From Alcaligenaceae bacterium (GTDB taxonomy: Bacteria > Pseudomonadota > Gammaproteobacteria > Burkholderiales > Burkholderiaceae_B), in contig JACCES010000009.1 of the NCBI GenBank assembly GCA_013416455.1, positions 124,001 through 188,000 of the forward strand: a DNA stretch of 64,000 nt, written 5' to 3'. The notes beneath the pieces were generated by a model. The model was not told the DNA's origin. It made no database searches and saw only the letters and a list, made by a program, of their open reading frames with translations. This document shows, piece by piece, positions 53,402 to 63,600 of this stretch. Position 1 is the stretch's first letter, and the number at the start of each line of letters is the position of its first letter. The position numbers and the translations under genes were made by a program.

Positions 53402-55264
53402 CTAACGCGGCCTCACCGCCTTCAGCAATTCACGCTCCAGCGGCAGCGGTTCGGCGCCCAGCGTGGCGGCCATGATTTCCCCGGCCAGCGTCATCCAGCT
53501 CAGGCCGCGCGAACCATAAGCGCACGCCAGCCACAGAGACCGCCTGGCATCGGCGGGGCCGATCACCGGCAGATGATCGCTCACCGCGGCCCGCCAGCCC
53601 GCCCAGCCGTCGTCCGGCGCCGCCCTTGCCGACATCAGCGCTTCGGGGCCGGTTTCCAGCAGCCCAGCAACCTTCAAGGCCACCTCGCGAAACCCCGCAT
53701 CCGAAGGCCGGCCCGCGGCCAGCCCGGGATCGAACACGTAGGTGCTGCCGCCCACGTGCACCCCTTCGTCCTGCGGCAGCCAGTATCCCGCCCCGGCCAC
53801 GATCGACCGGGTGCCGCGCCCGAGTGCCGCGGCGCGAAAATGGGCCACCTGCCCCCCCATGCGCTGCATGCGCGCCAGTTTCGGAAAACCGGCGTCCGGC
53901 ATGGCGGCCGCCAGCAGGGCCGGCGCATCGGCCGCGGCGGCAATCACCGCCCGCGGCGCCTCGGCAAGCACGGCCCCCTCGTCGCTCAGTGCCCGCCAGA
54001 TGCCGCCCCGCTCATTCAGCCGCCCTACCCGGCGAGCGCATACGGTGATGCCATCGTGTGCCAGCAGGGCCGCCACGAGGCGGGCCGGCCGCAGCAGCGC
54101 CCCGGCGCCCAGCCACACCCCGCCGGTGGAAAGCGGCCACCCGGTGCGCGCAGCGGTCTCAGCGGCGGGACACCAGCTTGCCCACTCCGGCGGAAGGCGC
54201 AATGCCTCCAGGGCGCTTTGCCAGGGTCCGGCCTCGGCGGCGGCCACGCGGACCAGCGAACCGCAAGCTTCATGCACGCCGGGCAGCCCCTTCCAGCGCA
54301 AGCCGGCCAGCAGTATGCCCGCGCGGCTCAGGCGGGACATCGGGTTGTCGTCCCGGCTGAGCGCCGGCGTCATGGCGGCGCAGCGATGGCCTTCGTGGCC
54401 GCCCGCCGGCCCCCGGGCGAAAGCCGGGTCCAGCACCGTGACGGCATGCCCCCGCAGCGCCAGGGAGTGGGCCATGCCGGCGCCCGCCAGGCCGCCGCCC
54501 ACGACGATCACCGCATCGCGCCGGGGCGGGGCCGCCATGCGCCCCAGCCCCGGCCTGAGCACCGCGCGCGACATCTGGCGCTTGCCGCCGAAGCCGGGCG
54601 CGCGCGACACCAGGAAGCCGGCGGCGGCGAGATCGCGCCGCACCTGCCCGGCGCAGCACCAGCTGGCCGCCGTCGCCCCGGCATTGGCGATGCGCACCAA
54701 CTGGCCGAACAGCTCACGCGACCACATTGCCGGATTGAGCCGTGGCGCGAAGCCGTCCAGAAAGAAGGCGTCCACGCCGGCCTCGGCCTGGCGCGCCAGA
54801 TATTCCACCGAGCCGAAGGCAAGCGTCAGGGTCAGGCGCCCCTCTTCGAATTCCAGGCGGTGCAGGCCGGGGAGCAGCGGCGGCCAGGCCCTCACGAGCG
54901 CATCGGCCATCCCGCGCAGTTCGCCCGCATGGCCCGCCAGGGCGGCCGCCAGATCCCCCGCCGAAAACGGATGAGCCTCGAAGGACAGGAAATGCAGATG
55001 CCGGGGACGCCCCGGAGCGTCACGCCAGGCCTGCCACAAGGCCAGGAAGTTGTGGCCCAGGCCGAATCCCGTCTCGCACACAGTGAAGGTATCGCGGCCG
55101 CTCCAACGACCCGGCAGCCCGTTGCCCCCGATGAAAACATGGCGGGCCTGATCGAGGGCCCCCGCGCGGGCATGATAGACATCGCCATACAGCGTGCTGG
55201 CGGGCACGCCTTGTTCGTTGAAGACCAGGCTGGCCGGCCGCAGGGGTTCGCGCTGGAACCTCAT
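53402..55264 (-). CDS. mnmC: Bifunctional tRNA modification enzyme MnmC
   Basis: A 620-residue fusion that completes the 5-methylaminomethyl-2-thiouridine at the wobble base. The N-terminal MnmC2 methyltransferase (1-about 245) has CETGFGLGHNFLALW for SAM and FLDGFAPRLNPAMWSRELF. The C-terminal MnmC1 FAD-dependent oxidase (about 250-620) has VIVVGGGLAGAGMAHSLALRG for FAD and ends with ACAYGSRGLSWMTLAGEIMA. It removes the carboxymethyl group added by MnmEG. Both halves look intact. It is divergent from suhB. Confidence 0.93.
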   Translation of the reverse strand: MRFQREPLRPASLVFNEQGVPASTLYGDVYHARAGALDQARHVFIGGNGLPGRWSGRDTFTVCETGFGLGHNFLALWQAWRDAPGRPRHLHFLSFEAHPFSAGDLAAALAGHAGELRGMADALVRAWPPLLPGLHRLEFEEGRLTLTLAFGSVEYLARQAEAGVDAFFLDGFAPRLNPAMWSRELFGQLVRIANAGATAASWCCAGQVRRDLAAAGFLVSRAPGFGGKRQMSRAVLRPGLGRMAAPPRRDAVIVVGGGLAGAGMAHSLALRGHAVTVLDPAFARGPAGGHEGHRCAAMTPALSRDDNPMSRLSRAGILLAGLRWKGLPGVHEACGSLVRVAAAEAGPWQSALEALRLPPEWASWCPAAETAARTGWPLSTGGVWLGAGALLRPARLVAALLAHDGITVCARRVGRLNERGGIWRALSDEGAVLAEAPRAVIAAAADAPALLAAAMPDAGFPKLARMQRMGGQVAHFRAAALGRGTRSIVAGAGYWLPQDEGVHVGGSTYVFDPGLAAGRPSDAGFREVALKVAGLLETGPEALMSARAAPDDGWAGWRAAVSDHLPVIGPADARRSLWLACAYGSRGLSWMTLAGEIMAATLGAEPLPLERELLKAVRPR

Positions 55265-55365
55265 GTGCGGCCCCGTTCGCCCCGAAGCCCGCGAACATGC
55301 GCCGCGCGTAGGATAGCCGTCATGCTCGTCACGTACAATGAGACGCAGCTACCATAGAGGGTCCG

Positions 55366-56232
55366 ATGAACCAGGAACATGTCATGCAATCTTTACGCCT
55401 TCCCTTGAGTGATTGCCTGGATGCCGCGGTAACGGCTGCCCATGCGGCTGCGGCGATTTTACAGTCGCACGCCCACAATCGGGCCGACCTGGTGATCGAC
55501 ACCAAGATGCGCAACGACCTGGTGTCGCAGGCCGACCGGGAAGCCGAACAGGCCATCATCGGCATCCTGCTGGAACGCACCCCCCTGCTGGGCATCGTCG
55601 CCGAAGAAAGCGGCGGCAAGGCCTCCGACATCGCCACCTGGTACATCGACCCGCTGGACGGCACCACCAACTTCCTTCACGGCATTCCGCAATACGCGGT
55701 GTCCATCGGGCTGATCGCCCACGCGGGCGCGAAAGTGAACGGCGACGAGCCGCTGGAAAAGGACACCCCGGTGATCGGGGTCGTGTACGACCCCAACCGC
55801 GAAGAACTGTTCACCGGCCTGCACGAAGTCGGCGCCTGGCTGAACGGCCGCCGCATCCAGTGCTCCCGCGCCCGCAGCCTCGCCGACTCCGTGCTGGGCA
55901 CCGGGCTGCCCTTCCGCGATTTTTCCTTTGCCGACGAATACATGCCGACCCTGCACCAGGCCATCCAGCATACCCGCGGAGTCAGGCGTCTGGGCGCCGC
56001 CGCCCTGGATCTTGCATGGGTGGCTTGCGGCCGCTACGATGGCTACTGGGAAATGGGTCTCGCCCCTTGGGATGTCGCCGCGGGCACCGTGCTGGTACGC
56101 GAAGCCGGCGGCATCTGCGAAGACATCTTCCATGCCGACCCGTGGCCCATCAATGGCTACATCTATGCAGGCAACGAGTTCACGGCCCCCGCGCTCGACG
56201 CCATGATCCAGCCCCACATGAAGCAGCGCTGA
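55366..56232 (+). CDS. suhB: Inositol monophosphatase family protein (SuhB-like)
   Basis: A 288-residue lithium-sensitive-type phosphatase. The metal-binding motifs are EES (VAEESGG near 85), WYIDPLDGTTNFLHG (about 104) and APWDVAAGTVLVREAGG (about 230). In enterics SuhB also takes part in rRNA antitermination complexes; here that is only possible by analogy. The ATG 55366 has AGAGGG upstream; a second ATG is six codons in. It is slightly longer than E. coli SuhB because of an insert (HAGAKVNGDEPLEKD) before the second half. Confidence 0.88.
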   Translation: MNQEHVMQSLRLPLSDCLDAAVTAAHAAAAILQSHAHNRADLVIDTKMRNDLVSQADREAEQAIIGILLERTPLLGIVAEESGGKASDIATWYIDPLDGTTNFLHGIPQYAVSIGLIAHAGAKVNGDEPLEKDTPVIGVVYDPNREELFTGLHEVGAWLNGRRIQCSRARSLADSVLGTGLPFRDFSFADEYMPTLHQAIQHTRGVRRLGAAALDLAWVACGRYDGYWEMGLAPWDVAAGTVLVREAGGICEDIFHADPWPINGYIYAGNEFTAPALDAMIQPHMKQR

Positions 56233-56351
56233 TCACGGCTTTGAACGCGCCGTCCCGGCATCCGGGCGCCGGCATCGGCTGCTTGCCGGGGAAGCCGGCG
56301 CGATCCCGCCGGGCCCGACCACCCCATACGCACAAAGGAGCGGAACCCATC

Positions 56352-57554
56352 ATGAAACTGGCCGAACCCATCGTAGGCTGGCGGGACGAAATCGCCGGAA
56401 TCCGCCGGGACATCCATCAGCATCCCGAACTGGCGTATGAAGAAGTCCGCACCGCCGGCCTGGTGGCCGGCCTGCTCGAATCCTGGGGCATACCGGTACA
56501 GCGGGGGCTGGGCGTCACAGGCGTGGTGGGCACCATCAGGGGCCGTGTCGACAACGGCCGCGCCATCGGCCTGCGCGCCGACATGGATGCCCTGCCCATG
56601 CAGGAACTCAACACCTTCGGGCACGCCAGCCGCCACGAAGGGAAGATGCATGCCTGCGGACACGACGGCCATACGGCCATGCTGCTGGCCGCCGCAAAAT
56701 GCCTGGCCGCCAGCCGCGACTTCGAAGGCACCGTCCACGTCATCTTCCAGCCCGCCGAAGAAGGCCACGGGGGCGCCAAGGCCATGATCGACGACGGCCT
56801 GTTCGAACGCTTTCCCATGGACGCCGTTTTCGGCATGCACAACTGGCCGGGCATGCCGGTGGGCAGCTTCGGGCTCACCGCCGGCCCCATGATGGCTTCC
56901 AGCAACACTTTCAGCATACACATCGAAGGCAAGGGCGCGCACGGCGGCATGCCCAACCTGGGCGCCGACCCGATCATCGCGGCGACGCAGATCGTGCAGA
57001 ACCTGCAGACCATCATCAGCCGCAATCGCGACCCGCTCGATCCGGCCGTCATCAGCGTGACGCAGATCCACGCCGGCTCGGCGGACAACGTCATTCCCAC
57101 CGATGCCCTCGTCCGCGGCACCGCGCGCACTTTTTCGGAAACCACGCTCGAACTCATAGAAACGCGCATGAAGGCGGTCTGCGAGCAGACTGCCGCCGCG
57201 CTCGAATGCAAGGCGGTGCTCGATTTCCAGCGCAAGTATCCTCCCACCATCAATACGCCGGCGGAAACCGAATTCTGCGCCCGTGTCATGGAAAGCATCG
57301 TGGGGGCCGATCAGGTCGTGCGCAACATCACGCCCTCCATGGGCGCCGAGGATTTCGCCTTCATGCTGCAGCACAGGCCGGGCTGCTACGTCTGGATAGG
57401 CAACGGCCATGGCGATCACCGCGCGAGCGGCCACGGCGCGGGGCCCTGCATGCTGCATAACGGTTCTTACGATTTCAACGACGATCTCATCCCGTTGGGA
57501 GGCACTTACTGGGTCGAACTGGCCCGGCGGTGGCTCGCCGGCCCCACGTGCTGA
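56352..57554 (+). CDS. M20D family amidohydrolase (hippurate hydrolase/aminoacylase type)
   Basis: A 400-residue metal-dependent amidohydrolase that cleaves N-acyl or N-aroyl amino acids. Signature segments: RRDIHQHPELAYEE at the N-terminus, MHACGHDGHTAMLL (about 98), PAEEGHGGAKAMIDDG (about 137) and GKGAHGGMP (about 196). The Cys-x-His pair of the di-metal site is present in ACGHDGH. ATG 56352 follows AAAGGAG at about 12 bases. It lies 119 bases after suhB. The exact acyl group is not predictable. It is distinct from the M20 carbamoylase at the left end. Confidence 0.92.
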   Translation: MKLAEPIVGWRDEIAGIRRDIHQHPELAYEEVRTAGLVAGLLESWGIPVQRGLGVTGVVGTIRGRVDNGRAIGLRADMDALPMQELNTFGHASRHEGKMHACGHDGHTAMLLAAAKCLAASRDFEGTVHVIFQPAEEGHGGAKAMIDDGLFERFPMDAVFGMHNWPGMPVGSFGLTAGPMMASSNTFSIHIEGKGAHGGMPNLGADPIIAATQIVQNLQTIISRNRDPLDPAVISVTQIHAGSADNVIPTDALVRGTARTFSETTLELIETRMKAVCEQTAAALECKAVLDFQRKYPPTINTPAETEFCARVMESIVGADQVVRNITPSMGAEDFAFMLQHRPGCYVWIGNGHGDHRASGHGAGPCMLHNGSYDFNDDLIPLGGTYWVELARRWLAGPTC

Positions 57555-57758
57555 ATCCCCGCCACCCGCCCGCCCGGAACCGGCTGATTCCGCGCCCGGG
57601 GGCGTGGTCACGCGAGTTTCACGGCAGGAACCGCACAAATCGTTAAAATGCTGGGGCACTGCTCATGCCAACCTTGCCGGCCGTAATGCCGGCAAGGTCA
57701 TGAAGCGCGCATCGATACAGTGGCCGCCCTCCGGCCTCACCCTATGTGGAGCAGCAAC

Positions 57759-58160
57759 GTGAGCACCGAGAACTGCCGCCTTCCCCCTTCCGAACGCCAA
57801 CCCGTCCTGCGCGTCATACCCATGCCAAAGGATGCCAACCTGCATGGCGACGTATTCGGCGGCTGGATCATGGCGCAGGTCGACATCGCCGGCGCCGTGC
57901 CCGCCACACGCCGGGCGGGCGGGCGCGTGGCCACCGTTGCCGTCAACGCCTTCCAGTTCAAGGAACCCGTCTTCGTCGGAGACCTCCTGAGCTTCTATGC
58001 CGGCATCGTCAAGGTGGGGCGCACCTCCATAACCGTGGCTGTGGAAGTCTATGCCGAACGCCGGCGCATGGAGGCCGACGTCATCAAGGTGACGGAAGCC
58101 ACTCTCACCTATGTGGCAACCGACGAAAACCGCCGCAGCCGTCCCCTGCCTCCCGTCTGA
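57759..58160 (+). CDS. Acyl-CoA thioesterase, hotdog fold (YciA/BACH type)
   Basis: A 133-residue hotdog thioesterase that hydrolyses acyl-CoA to free acid and CoA. The conserved core NLHGDVFGGWIMAQVDIAGAV holds the catalytic Asp region, followed by VAVNAFQFKEPVFVGDLLSFYAGIVKVGRTSITV. GTG 57759 has GGAG seven bases upstream, better than ATG 57744. It precedes mgtE by 15 bases, likely co-transcribed. Confidence 0.92.
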   Translation: MSTENCRLPPSERQPVLRVIPMPKDANLHGDVFGGWIMAQVDIAGAVPATRRAGGRVATVAVNAFQFKEPVFVGDLLSFYAGIVKVGRTSITVAVEVYAERRRMEADVIKVTEATLTYVATDENRRSRPLPPV

Positions 58161-58175
58161 CGCCAGAGCGAGTCC

Positions 58176-59651
58176 ATGTCGGAAAAAGAAGTCGAGTTCG
58201 GTCAACCGGTGGTCATTCCCCGCCGGCTGGATCCTGAAGATGCCCAGCAGGCGCTGCAGCAGCTGCAGAACATCCTGAAGCGCCAGGAAGTGGTGGAAGC
58301 GCTCGCCCGCAGGCAGTACGAGGACGAAGACCGGTCCAACCTGCTTGAAGGCCTGCTGCACCGTCAGCACGAAAACGAGATCAGGTCGATCATCAACGAT
58401 CTGCATCCGGCCGATATCGCCTTCATCCTGGAATCGCTGCCGGTCCACGAACGCCAGGCCGTCTGGCAGCTCGTCAGCGCCGAACACGACGCCGACGTGC
58501 TGCTCGAAGTCGAGGACTGGGCGCGGGAATCCCTGATCGAGTCCATGGACCACGAGGACCTCGTGGCCGCGGCCGAGCTCATGGACGCCGACGAGATCGC
58601 GGATCTGGCTCCCGATCTGCCGCCCGACGTCGTGGCGGAAGTCCAGAAGGGGCTGACCGAACAGGAACGCGCCCAGCTGCTCGAAGCCATGGGCTACCCC
58701 GAAGGCACGGTCGGCGCCATCATGGACTTCGAAATGGTGCGCGTGCGCGAGGACGTGACCCTGGAAGTCGTGCTGCGCTATCTGCGCCGGCTGCAGGAGC
58801 TTCCCGACCATACCGACCAGATCTTCGTCGTCGATCGGCAGGACAGGCTGCAGGGCACTCTGCCGGTCAGCATACTGCTGGTCAAGGAACCGGAAACGCT
58901 GGTGTCCGACGCCATGCTCACCGAGCACCTGTCCCTCAACCCGCTCGATTCGGACGCCGATGCCGCGGGCGCCTTCGAACGCTACGACCTGGTATCGGCG
59001 CCGGTGACCGACGACCAGGGCCGGCTCATCGGCCGCGTCACCATCGCCGAAGTCGTGGACGTTATCCAGGAAGACTCGCAGGAACAGGAACTGTCGCGGG
59101 CCGGCCTGCAGGAAGAAGACATCTTCGCACCGGTGCGCGCCGCGCTGCGCAACCGCGCCCCCTGGCTGCTGGTGAATCTCCTGACGGCCGCCACCGCGTC
59201 GCTGGTTGCGTCGCGCTTCGAACACACGGTCAGCGAGATCGTGATTCTGGCCTTCCTGATGTCCATCGTCGCCGGTATCGGCGGCAATTCGGGCAACCAG
59301 ACCATGACCATGGTGATACGCGCCATGGCGGTGGGCCGCGTCACCGGCGCCAACATCTGGCAGCTGGTTCGCCGCGAAATCCAGGTCACCTTCCTGGTGG
59401 GCACCTGTGGCAGCCTGGTGGCGGCCGTTTTCGCCTGGATATTCTCCGGGTCGCTTCCCGTGGCGCTGGTCATGATGGCGGCCATCATCGGCAACATGCT
59501 CATCGGCGCCGTGCTGGGGGTGCTCATCCCCATGCTGCGCGTGCGCTTCGGCAAGGATCCGGCTGTGGGCTCGTCCGTGCTGCTGACCTTTGCAACCGAT
59601 TCCCTGGGATTCTTCCTGTTCCTGAGCCTGGCCACGCTCTTTCTGTTGTGA
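58176..59651 (+). CDS. mgtE: Magnesium transporter MgtE
   Basis: A 491-residue Mg2+ channel. The cytosolic N domain (about 30-160; LHPADIAFILESLPVHERQAVW) and two CBS domains (about 165-290) form the Mg2+ sensor; five helices follow (about 325-490) with the signature IVAGIGGNSGNQTMTMVIRAMAVG. Gating closes the pore when internal Mg2+ is high. ATG 58176 with GAGCGAG upstream. It is convergent with secA. Confidence 0.95.
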   Translation: MSEKEVEFGQPVVIPRRLDPEDAQQALQQLQNILKRQEVVEALARRQYEDEDRSNLLEGLLHRQHENEIRSIINDLHPADIAFILESLPVHERQAVWQLVSAEHDADVLLEVEDWARESLIESMDHEDLVAAAELMDADEIADLAPDLPPDVVAEVQKGLTEQERAQLLEAMGYPEGTVGAIMDFEMVRVREDVTLEVVLRYLRRLQELPDHTDQIFVVDRQDRLQGTLPVSILLVKEPETLVSDAMLTEHLSLNPLDSDADAAGAFERYDLVSAPVTDDQGRLIGRVTIAEVVDVIQEDSQEQELSRAGLQEEDIFAPVRAALRNRAPWLLVNLLTAATASLVASRFEHTVSEIVILAFLMSIVAGIGGNSGNQTMTMVIRAMAVGRVTGANIWQLVRREIQVTFLVGTCGSLVAAVFAWIFSGSLPVALVMMAAIIGNMLIGAVLGVLIPMLRVRFGKDPAVGSSVLLTFATDSLGFFLFLSLATLFLL

Positions 59652-59670
59652 ACCGCGGGGGCCGGAACGG

Positions 59671-59695
59671 CAACGGCGCCACGAGGGCGCCGTTG
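59671..59695. terminator. Hairpin between convergent mgtE and secA
   Basis: CAACGGCGCC-ACGAG-GGCGCCGTTG is a perfect 10-bp stem with a 5-base loop, 20 bases after mgtE and 23 bases before the secA stop. No T-run; bidirectional terminator. Confidence 0.7.
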
Positions 59696-59717
59696 AAACC
59701 GTGCGGCGAGGCGGGAT

Positions 59718-62459
59718 TCAGGCCAGCCGGCCGTGGCAATGCTTGTACTTCTTGCCGCTGCCGCAAGGGCAGGGGTCGTTGCGGCCGACCTTGGGCACCG
59801 CCGCGCCCTGCCCGGCCGCCGCCGCGGGCGGCTGATCCAGGCCCGGGTCTTCCCCGCTGAGCGCGGCGTCATAATCGGAATGATGGTAGCGCACGTTCAC
59901 GGGCTGTTCCTGCTCGGCGGGCTGCTCGACCTGTTCCGGCGTCTGCACCCGGACGGTCATCAGGACACGCACCACATCATTGCGTACACGATCGAGCATG
60001 CCGGAGAACAGCACGAAGGCTTCGCGCTTGTATTCCTGCTTGGGATCGCGCTGTGCGTAGCCGCGCAGATGGATGCCCTGGCGCAGATGATCGAGGGCCT
60101 GCAGATGGCTGCGCCAGTTGGTATCGATGGACTGCAGCAGGACTGAACGCTCGAAGGGCGCCCAGGCTTCGCGGCTGACGAGATCCACCTTGGCCTGATA
60201 AAGCCGCATGGCCTCGGCCAGCACGCGTTCGAGCAGGTCGTCGTCGGTGAGCTCGGGCTCTTTTTCGAGGATTTCGGTCAGGGGCAGGGCCACGGCCCAG
60301 TCGGATTCCAGGGCCGCCTGCAGGCCGGGCACGTCCCACTGTTCCTCGACAGAACCTTCGGGAATATGGCTGCGGAACTGTTCCGAAAGCGCGGCATGGA
60401 TGAGGCCGGCCACGGTATCGCCGACATCGGTCGCTTCCAGCACATCGTTGCGCTGGGCATAAAGCACCTTGCGCTGGTCATTGGAGACATCGTCGTATTC
60501 GAGCAGCTGCTTGCGGATATCGAAGTTGCGGGCTTCGACCTTGCGCTGGGCGGATTCGATCGAACGGGACACCATCCGCGCCTCGATGGGCTCGCCTTCG
60601 GGCAGGCGCAGGCGTTCCATGATGGCGCGCACGCGGTCGCCGGCGAAGATGCGCATCAGCGGATCTTCGAGCGACAGGTAGAAACGCGACGAGCCCGGGT
60701 CGCCCTGGCGGCCGGCACGGCCGCGCAGCTGATTGTCGATGCGCCGGGATTCGTGGCGCTCGGTGCCGATGATGCGCAGCCCGCCCGCCTTCTTCACGAT
60801 GTCGTTGGCCGGCGCCCATTCAGCGCGGATGCGTTCGATGCGCCCCTTCTTTTCTTCTTCGGAAATCGACGCGTCCTGCTGCACCAGCGCGATCATTTTC
60901 TCGACACTGCCGCCCAGCACGATGTCCGTGCCCCGGCCGGCCATGTTGGTCGCAATGGTGATGTGGCCCGGCTTCCCGGCTTCGGCCACGATCTCGGCCT
61001 CGCGCGCGTGCTGTTTGGCATTCAGCACCTCGTGGGGCAGGTTGCCGTGCTTGAGCAGCGCCGAAAGCCGCTCGGAGTTCTCGATGCTGGTAGTGCCCAC
61101 CAGTACCGGCTGGCCGCGCTCATGGCAATCACGGATGTCGGCCAGGATGGCGTTGTACTTTTCGTCGTCGGTCTTGTAGACCTGGTCGTTCTGGTCGACC
61201 CGGATCATGGGCCGGTTGGTCGGTATCAGCACGGTTTCCAGGCTGTAGATCTGCTGGAACTCATAGGCTTCGGTGTCGGCCGTGCCGGTCATCCCCGCCA
61301 GCTTCTCGTACATGCGGAAATAGTTCTGGAAGGTGATCGATGCCAGTGTCTGGTTCTCGTGCTGGATCTGCACCCCTTCCTTGGCCTCGACCGCCTGATG
61401 CAGGCCGTCGGACCAGCGCCGGCCCACCATCAGGCGGCCGGTGAATTCGTCGACGATGACCACTTCGCCGTTCTGCACCACGTACTGCTGATCGCGGAAG
61501 AACAGATTGTGGGCACGCAGGGCCACCATCAGGTGATGCACCAGCGTGATATTGCGCGGATCGTAAAGCGACTCTCCCTCGGGCAGCAGCCCATGCTGGG
61601 CGAGCAGCTGCTCGGCCTTTACATGGCCGGCTTCGGAAATATGGATCTGCTGCCCTTTCTCGTCTACCCAGAAATCGCCTTCGGGCTCGGGTTCCTGGGG
61701 CTTGGGCTCGCTCGCCATGCGTTCCAGCAGGGGCGCGATGCCGTTCATCCGCTGATAGAGCGCGGTGTTGTCTTCGGCCTGGCCGGAAATGATCAGCGGC
61801 GTGCGCGCCTCGTCGATGAGGATGGAATCGACCTCGTCGACGATGGCGTAGATCAGCGGCCGCTGGCGGCGGTCTTCTGCGCGGTATTCCATGTTGTCGC
61901 GCAGGTAGTCGAAGCCGAATTCATTGTTCGTGCCGTAGGTGATGTCGGCGCGATAGGCGCTGATCTTCTCTTCGTTGTCCTGCTGCGGCACCACCACGCC
62001 GACCGACATGCCCAGGAAGTTGTAGAGGCGGCCCATCCATTCGGCGTCGCGGCGCGCCAGATAATCGTTGACGGTCACCACGTGCACGCCATTGCCGGGC
62101 AGCGCATTCAGGTAGACGGCGAGCGTCGCGGTGAGCGTCTTGCCTTCGCCGGTGCGCATTTCAGCGATCTGGCCGTTGTGCAGGGCGATGCCACCTATCA
62201 TCTGCACATCGAAGTGGCGCATGCCGAAGACACGCTTGCTGGCCTCGCGAACGACCGCGAAGGCTTCCGGCAGCAGGGAATCCAGCTTGGCGCCCTGCTC
62301 CAGCTTCTGGCGGAACTCGACCGTCCTGGCCTGAAGCTGCTCATCGCTCAGTGCCGCCAGCTGCGGCTCCAGTGCGTTGATTTGCGTGACCTGACGACGA
62401 TACTGCTTGAGTATGCGATCGTTACGAGTACCGAAAAGCGTTTTTAGCAGGGATACCAT
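59718..62459 (-). CDS. secA: Protein translocase ATPase SecA
   Basis: A 913-residue motor that pushes unfolded preproteins through SecYEG. ATG 62459 gives [20 protein letters not shown], the usual start. Walker A region MRTGEGKTL, Walker [18 protein letters not shown], motif [10 protein letters not shown] and [14 protein letters not shown] are all present. The preprotein cross-linking and helical scaffold domains follow in order. The C-terminal zinc-binding tail [20 protein letters not shown] binds SecB and phospholipid. Full length, no anomalies. Confidence 0.98.
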   Translation of the reverse strand: MVSLLKTLFGTRNDRILKQYRRQVTQINALEPQLAALSDEQLQARTVEFRQKLEQGAKLDSLLPEAFAVVREASKRVFGMRHFDVQMIGGIALHNGQIAEMRTGEGKTLTATLAVYLNALPGNGVHVVTVNDYLARRDAEWMGRLYNFLGMSVGVVVPQQDNEEKISAYRADITYGTNNEFGFDYLRDNMEYRAEDRRQRPLIYAIVDEVDSILIDEARTPLIISGQAEDNTALYQRMNGIAPLLERMASEPKPQEPEPEGDFWVDEKGQQIHISEAGHVKAEQLLAQHGLLPEGESLYDPRNITLVHHLMVALRAHNLFFRDQQYVVQNGEVVIVDEFTGRLMVGRRWSDGLHQAVEAKEGVQIQHENQTLASITFQNYFRMYEKLAGMTGTADTEAYEFQQIYSLETVLIPTNRPMIRVDQNDQVYKTDDEKYNAILADIRDCHERGQPVLVGTTSIENSERLSALLKHGNLPHEVLNAKQHAREAEIVAEAGKPGHITIATNMAGRGTDIVLGGSVEKMIALVQQDASISEEEKKGRIERIRAEWAPANDIVKKAGGLRIIGTERHESRRIDNQLRGRAGRQGDPGSSRFYLSLEDPLMRIFAGDRVRAIMERLRLPEGEPIEARMVSRSIESAQRKVEARNFDIRKQLLEYDDVSNDQRKVLYAQRNDVLEATDVGDTVAGLIHAALSEQFRSHIPEGSVEEQWDVPGLQAALESDWAVALPLTEILEKEPELTDDDLLERVLAEAMRLYQAKVDLVSREAWAPFERSVLLQSIDTNWRSHLQALDHLRQGIHLRGYAQRDPKQEYKREAFVLFSGMLDRVRNDVVRVLMTVRVQTPEQVEQPAEQEQPVNVRYHHSDYDAALSGEDPGLDQPPAAAAGQGAAVPKVGRNDPCPCGSGKKYKHCHGRLA

Positions 62460-62564
62460 TCTTGTGTCGTCGCTCGCCCGCGGCAATGAAAATGGCGGGG
62501 CATATGAATTTGGTTGACGGAAAAAGTCCGCAGAAAACGGTACAGTTTAACGCAGCTCTTGTCT

Positions 62565-63569
62565 TTAGCGGACAACCGGAGCGGTAGCGGGTGTGGCCGC
62601 GACAGCCGTGGCCGGCCCCCCCGCGTCCGCCTTGCCGGAGCCGGCGTCCGACGCATCGGCCAATTCATCGGCGGGCGGCTGCGCCTCGGCCAGAAACAGC
62701 GTGGGGTCCAGCGGATGGCCGGCAACCCGGACTTCAAAATGCAAATGCGCGCCGGTGGCGCGCCCGGTCGACCCGACCCGGCCGATCTGCTGGCCCTTGC
62801 TCACCAGTTCGCCCAGCTTCACCGATATGGACGAGGCATGCGCATAGCGGGTCACCAGCCCGTTGCCGTGATTGATTTCGACCATCTTCCCGTAGCCGGT
62901 GACGTAGCGCGCCTCGGTCACGACGCCCGCCGAGGCGGCGAAAATGGGTGTGCCGCGCGGCGCGGCGAAATCCAGCCCTTCGTGCATGGTGTGGCGGCCC
63001 GTGATGGGGTGACGGCGCCATCCGTATGAAGAAGACAGGTAGGGATGATCGACGGGCTGGAGCGAGGGCAGGCTTTCCTTCAGGCCGGTCCGCCGGGTGA
63101 GGACGGCATCCAGCAGATGCAGCCGCTCGCGGCCGGAGGCAAGCTCGCGCTCCAGGCCATCGAGTTCACGCCCCAGCGATTCCGCGGTCCAGGATTGCAG
63201 CAGAAGAGGGTCGGCATAAGCGTCCGTGTCGATCGCCGACTGTTCGAGCCCGGCATGGATCTCGGGGTCGGTGTAGGACACGCCGGCGGCTTCGGCGACC
63301 CGCTGGCTCAGGCTTTCCATGGCGATCAGCCTGGCCTGCAGGTCGCCCACCTTGGCGGCCAGCAGGCCGACGTTCTCACGAATATAGCCGGCATCGTGGC
63401 GCGCCTGCTCCGCCAGCCCATGACCGTTGGCGCCGGACGGCGCGGAATCCAGCTGCGACTGCATCCATGCGCCGGCAACGGCCGAGACCGCCATCGCGGT
63501 TCCCGCGGCCACGGAGATGAGGGCCAGCCGGAGGGCTTTGGCGGTAGAATGAGACGAAGTGCTACCCAT
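62565..63569 (-). CDS. M23 family metallopeptidase (LytM domain), membrane-anchored
   Basis: About 334 residues: a transmembrane anchor (LALISVAAGTAMAVSAVAGAW, near 18-38), a periplasmic coiled coil (about 60-160) and a LytM domain (about 175-300). The zinc ligands are kept: His and Asp in HEGLDFAAPRG, and the second His in GAHLHFEVRV. So it may be an active peptidoglycan endopeptidase. A low-complexity Ala/Pro/Asp tail ends the protein. I start at ATG 63569; ATG 63596 is in frame but neither has a good ribosome site. Divergent from the dciA-like gene and about 100 bases from secA, an order common in Betaproteobacteria. Confidence 0.9.
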   Translation of the reverse strand: MGSTSSHSTAKALRLALISVAAGTAMAVSAVAGAWMQSQLDSAPSGANGHGLAEQARHDAGYIRENVGLLAAKVGDLQARLIAMESLSQRVAEAAGVSYTDPEIHAGLEQSAIDTDAYADPLLLQSWTAESLGRELDGLERELASGRERLHLLDAVLTRRTGLKESLPSLQPVDHPYLSSSYGWRRHPITGRHTMHEGLDFAAPRGTPIFAASAGVVTEARYVTGYGKMVEINHGNGLVTRYAHASSISVKLGELVSKGQQIGRVGSTGRATGAHLHFEVRVAGHPLDPTLFLAEAQPPADELADASDAGSGKADAGGPATAVAATPATAPVVR

Positions 63570-63586
63570 ATCTGGTTTTTTCCGGT

Positions 63587-63600
63587 TTGAATACATTCAA
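63587..63600. repeat. Inverted repeat at the shared 5' ends of the M23 and dciA-like genes
   Basis: TTGAAT-AC-ATTCAA spans the region where the two divergent coding regions begin. It may be an operator or simply overlapping starts. Confidence 0.35.

Noticed and set aside
60366-62447. A 693-codon plus-strand frame opposite secA
   Set aside because: Antisense to a complete secA with all motifs.
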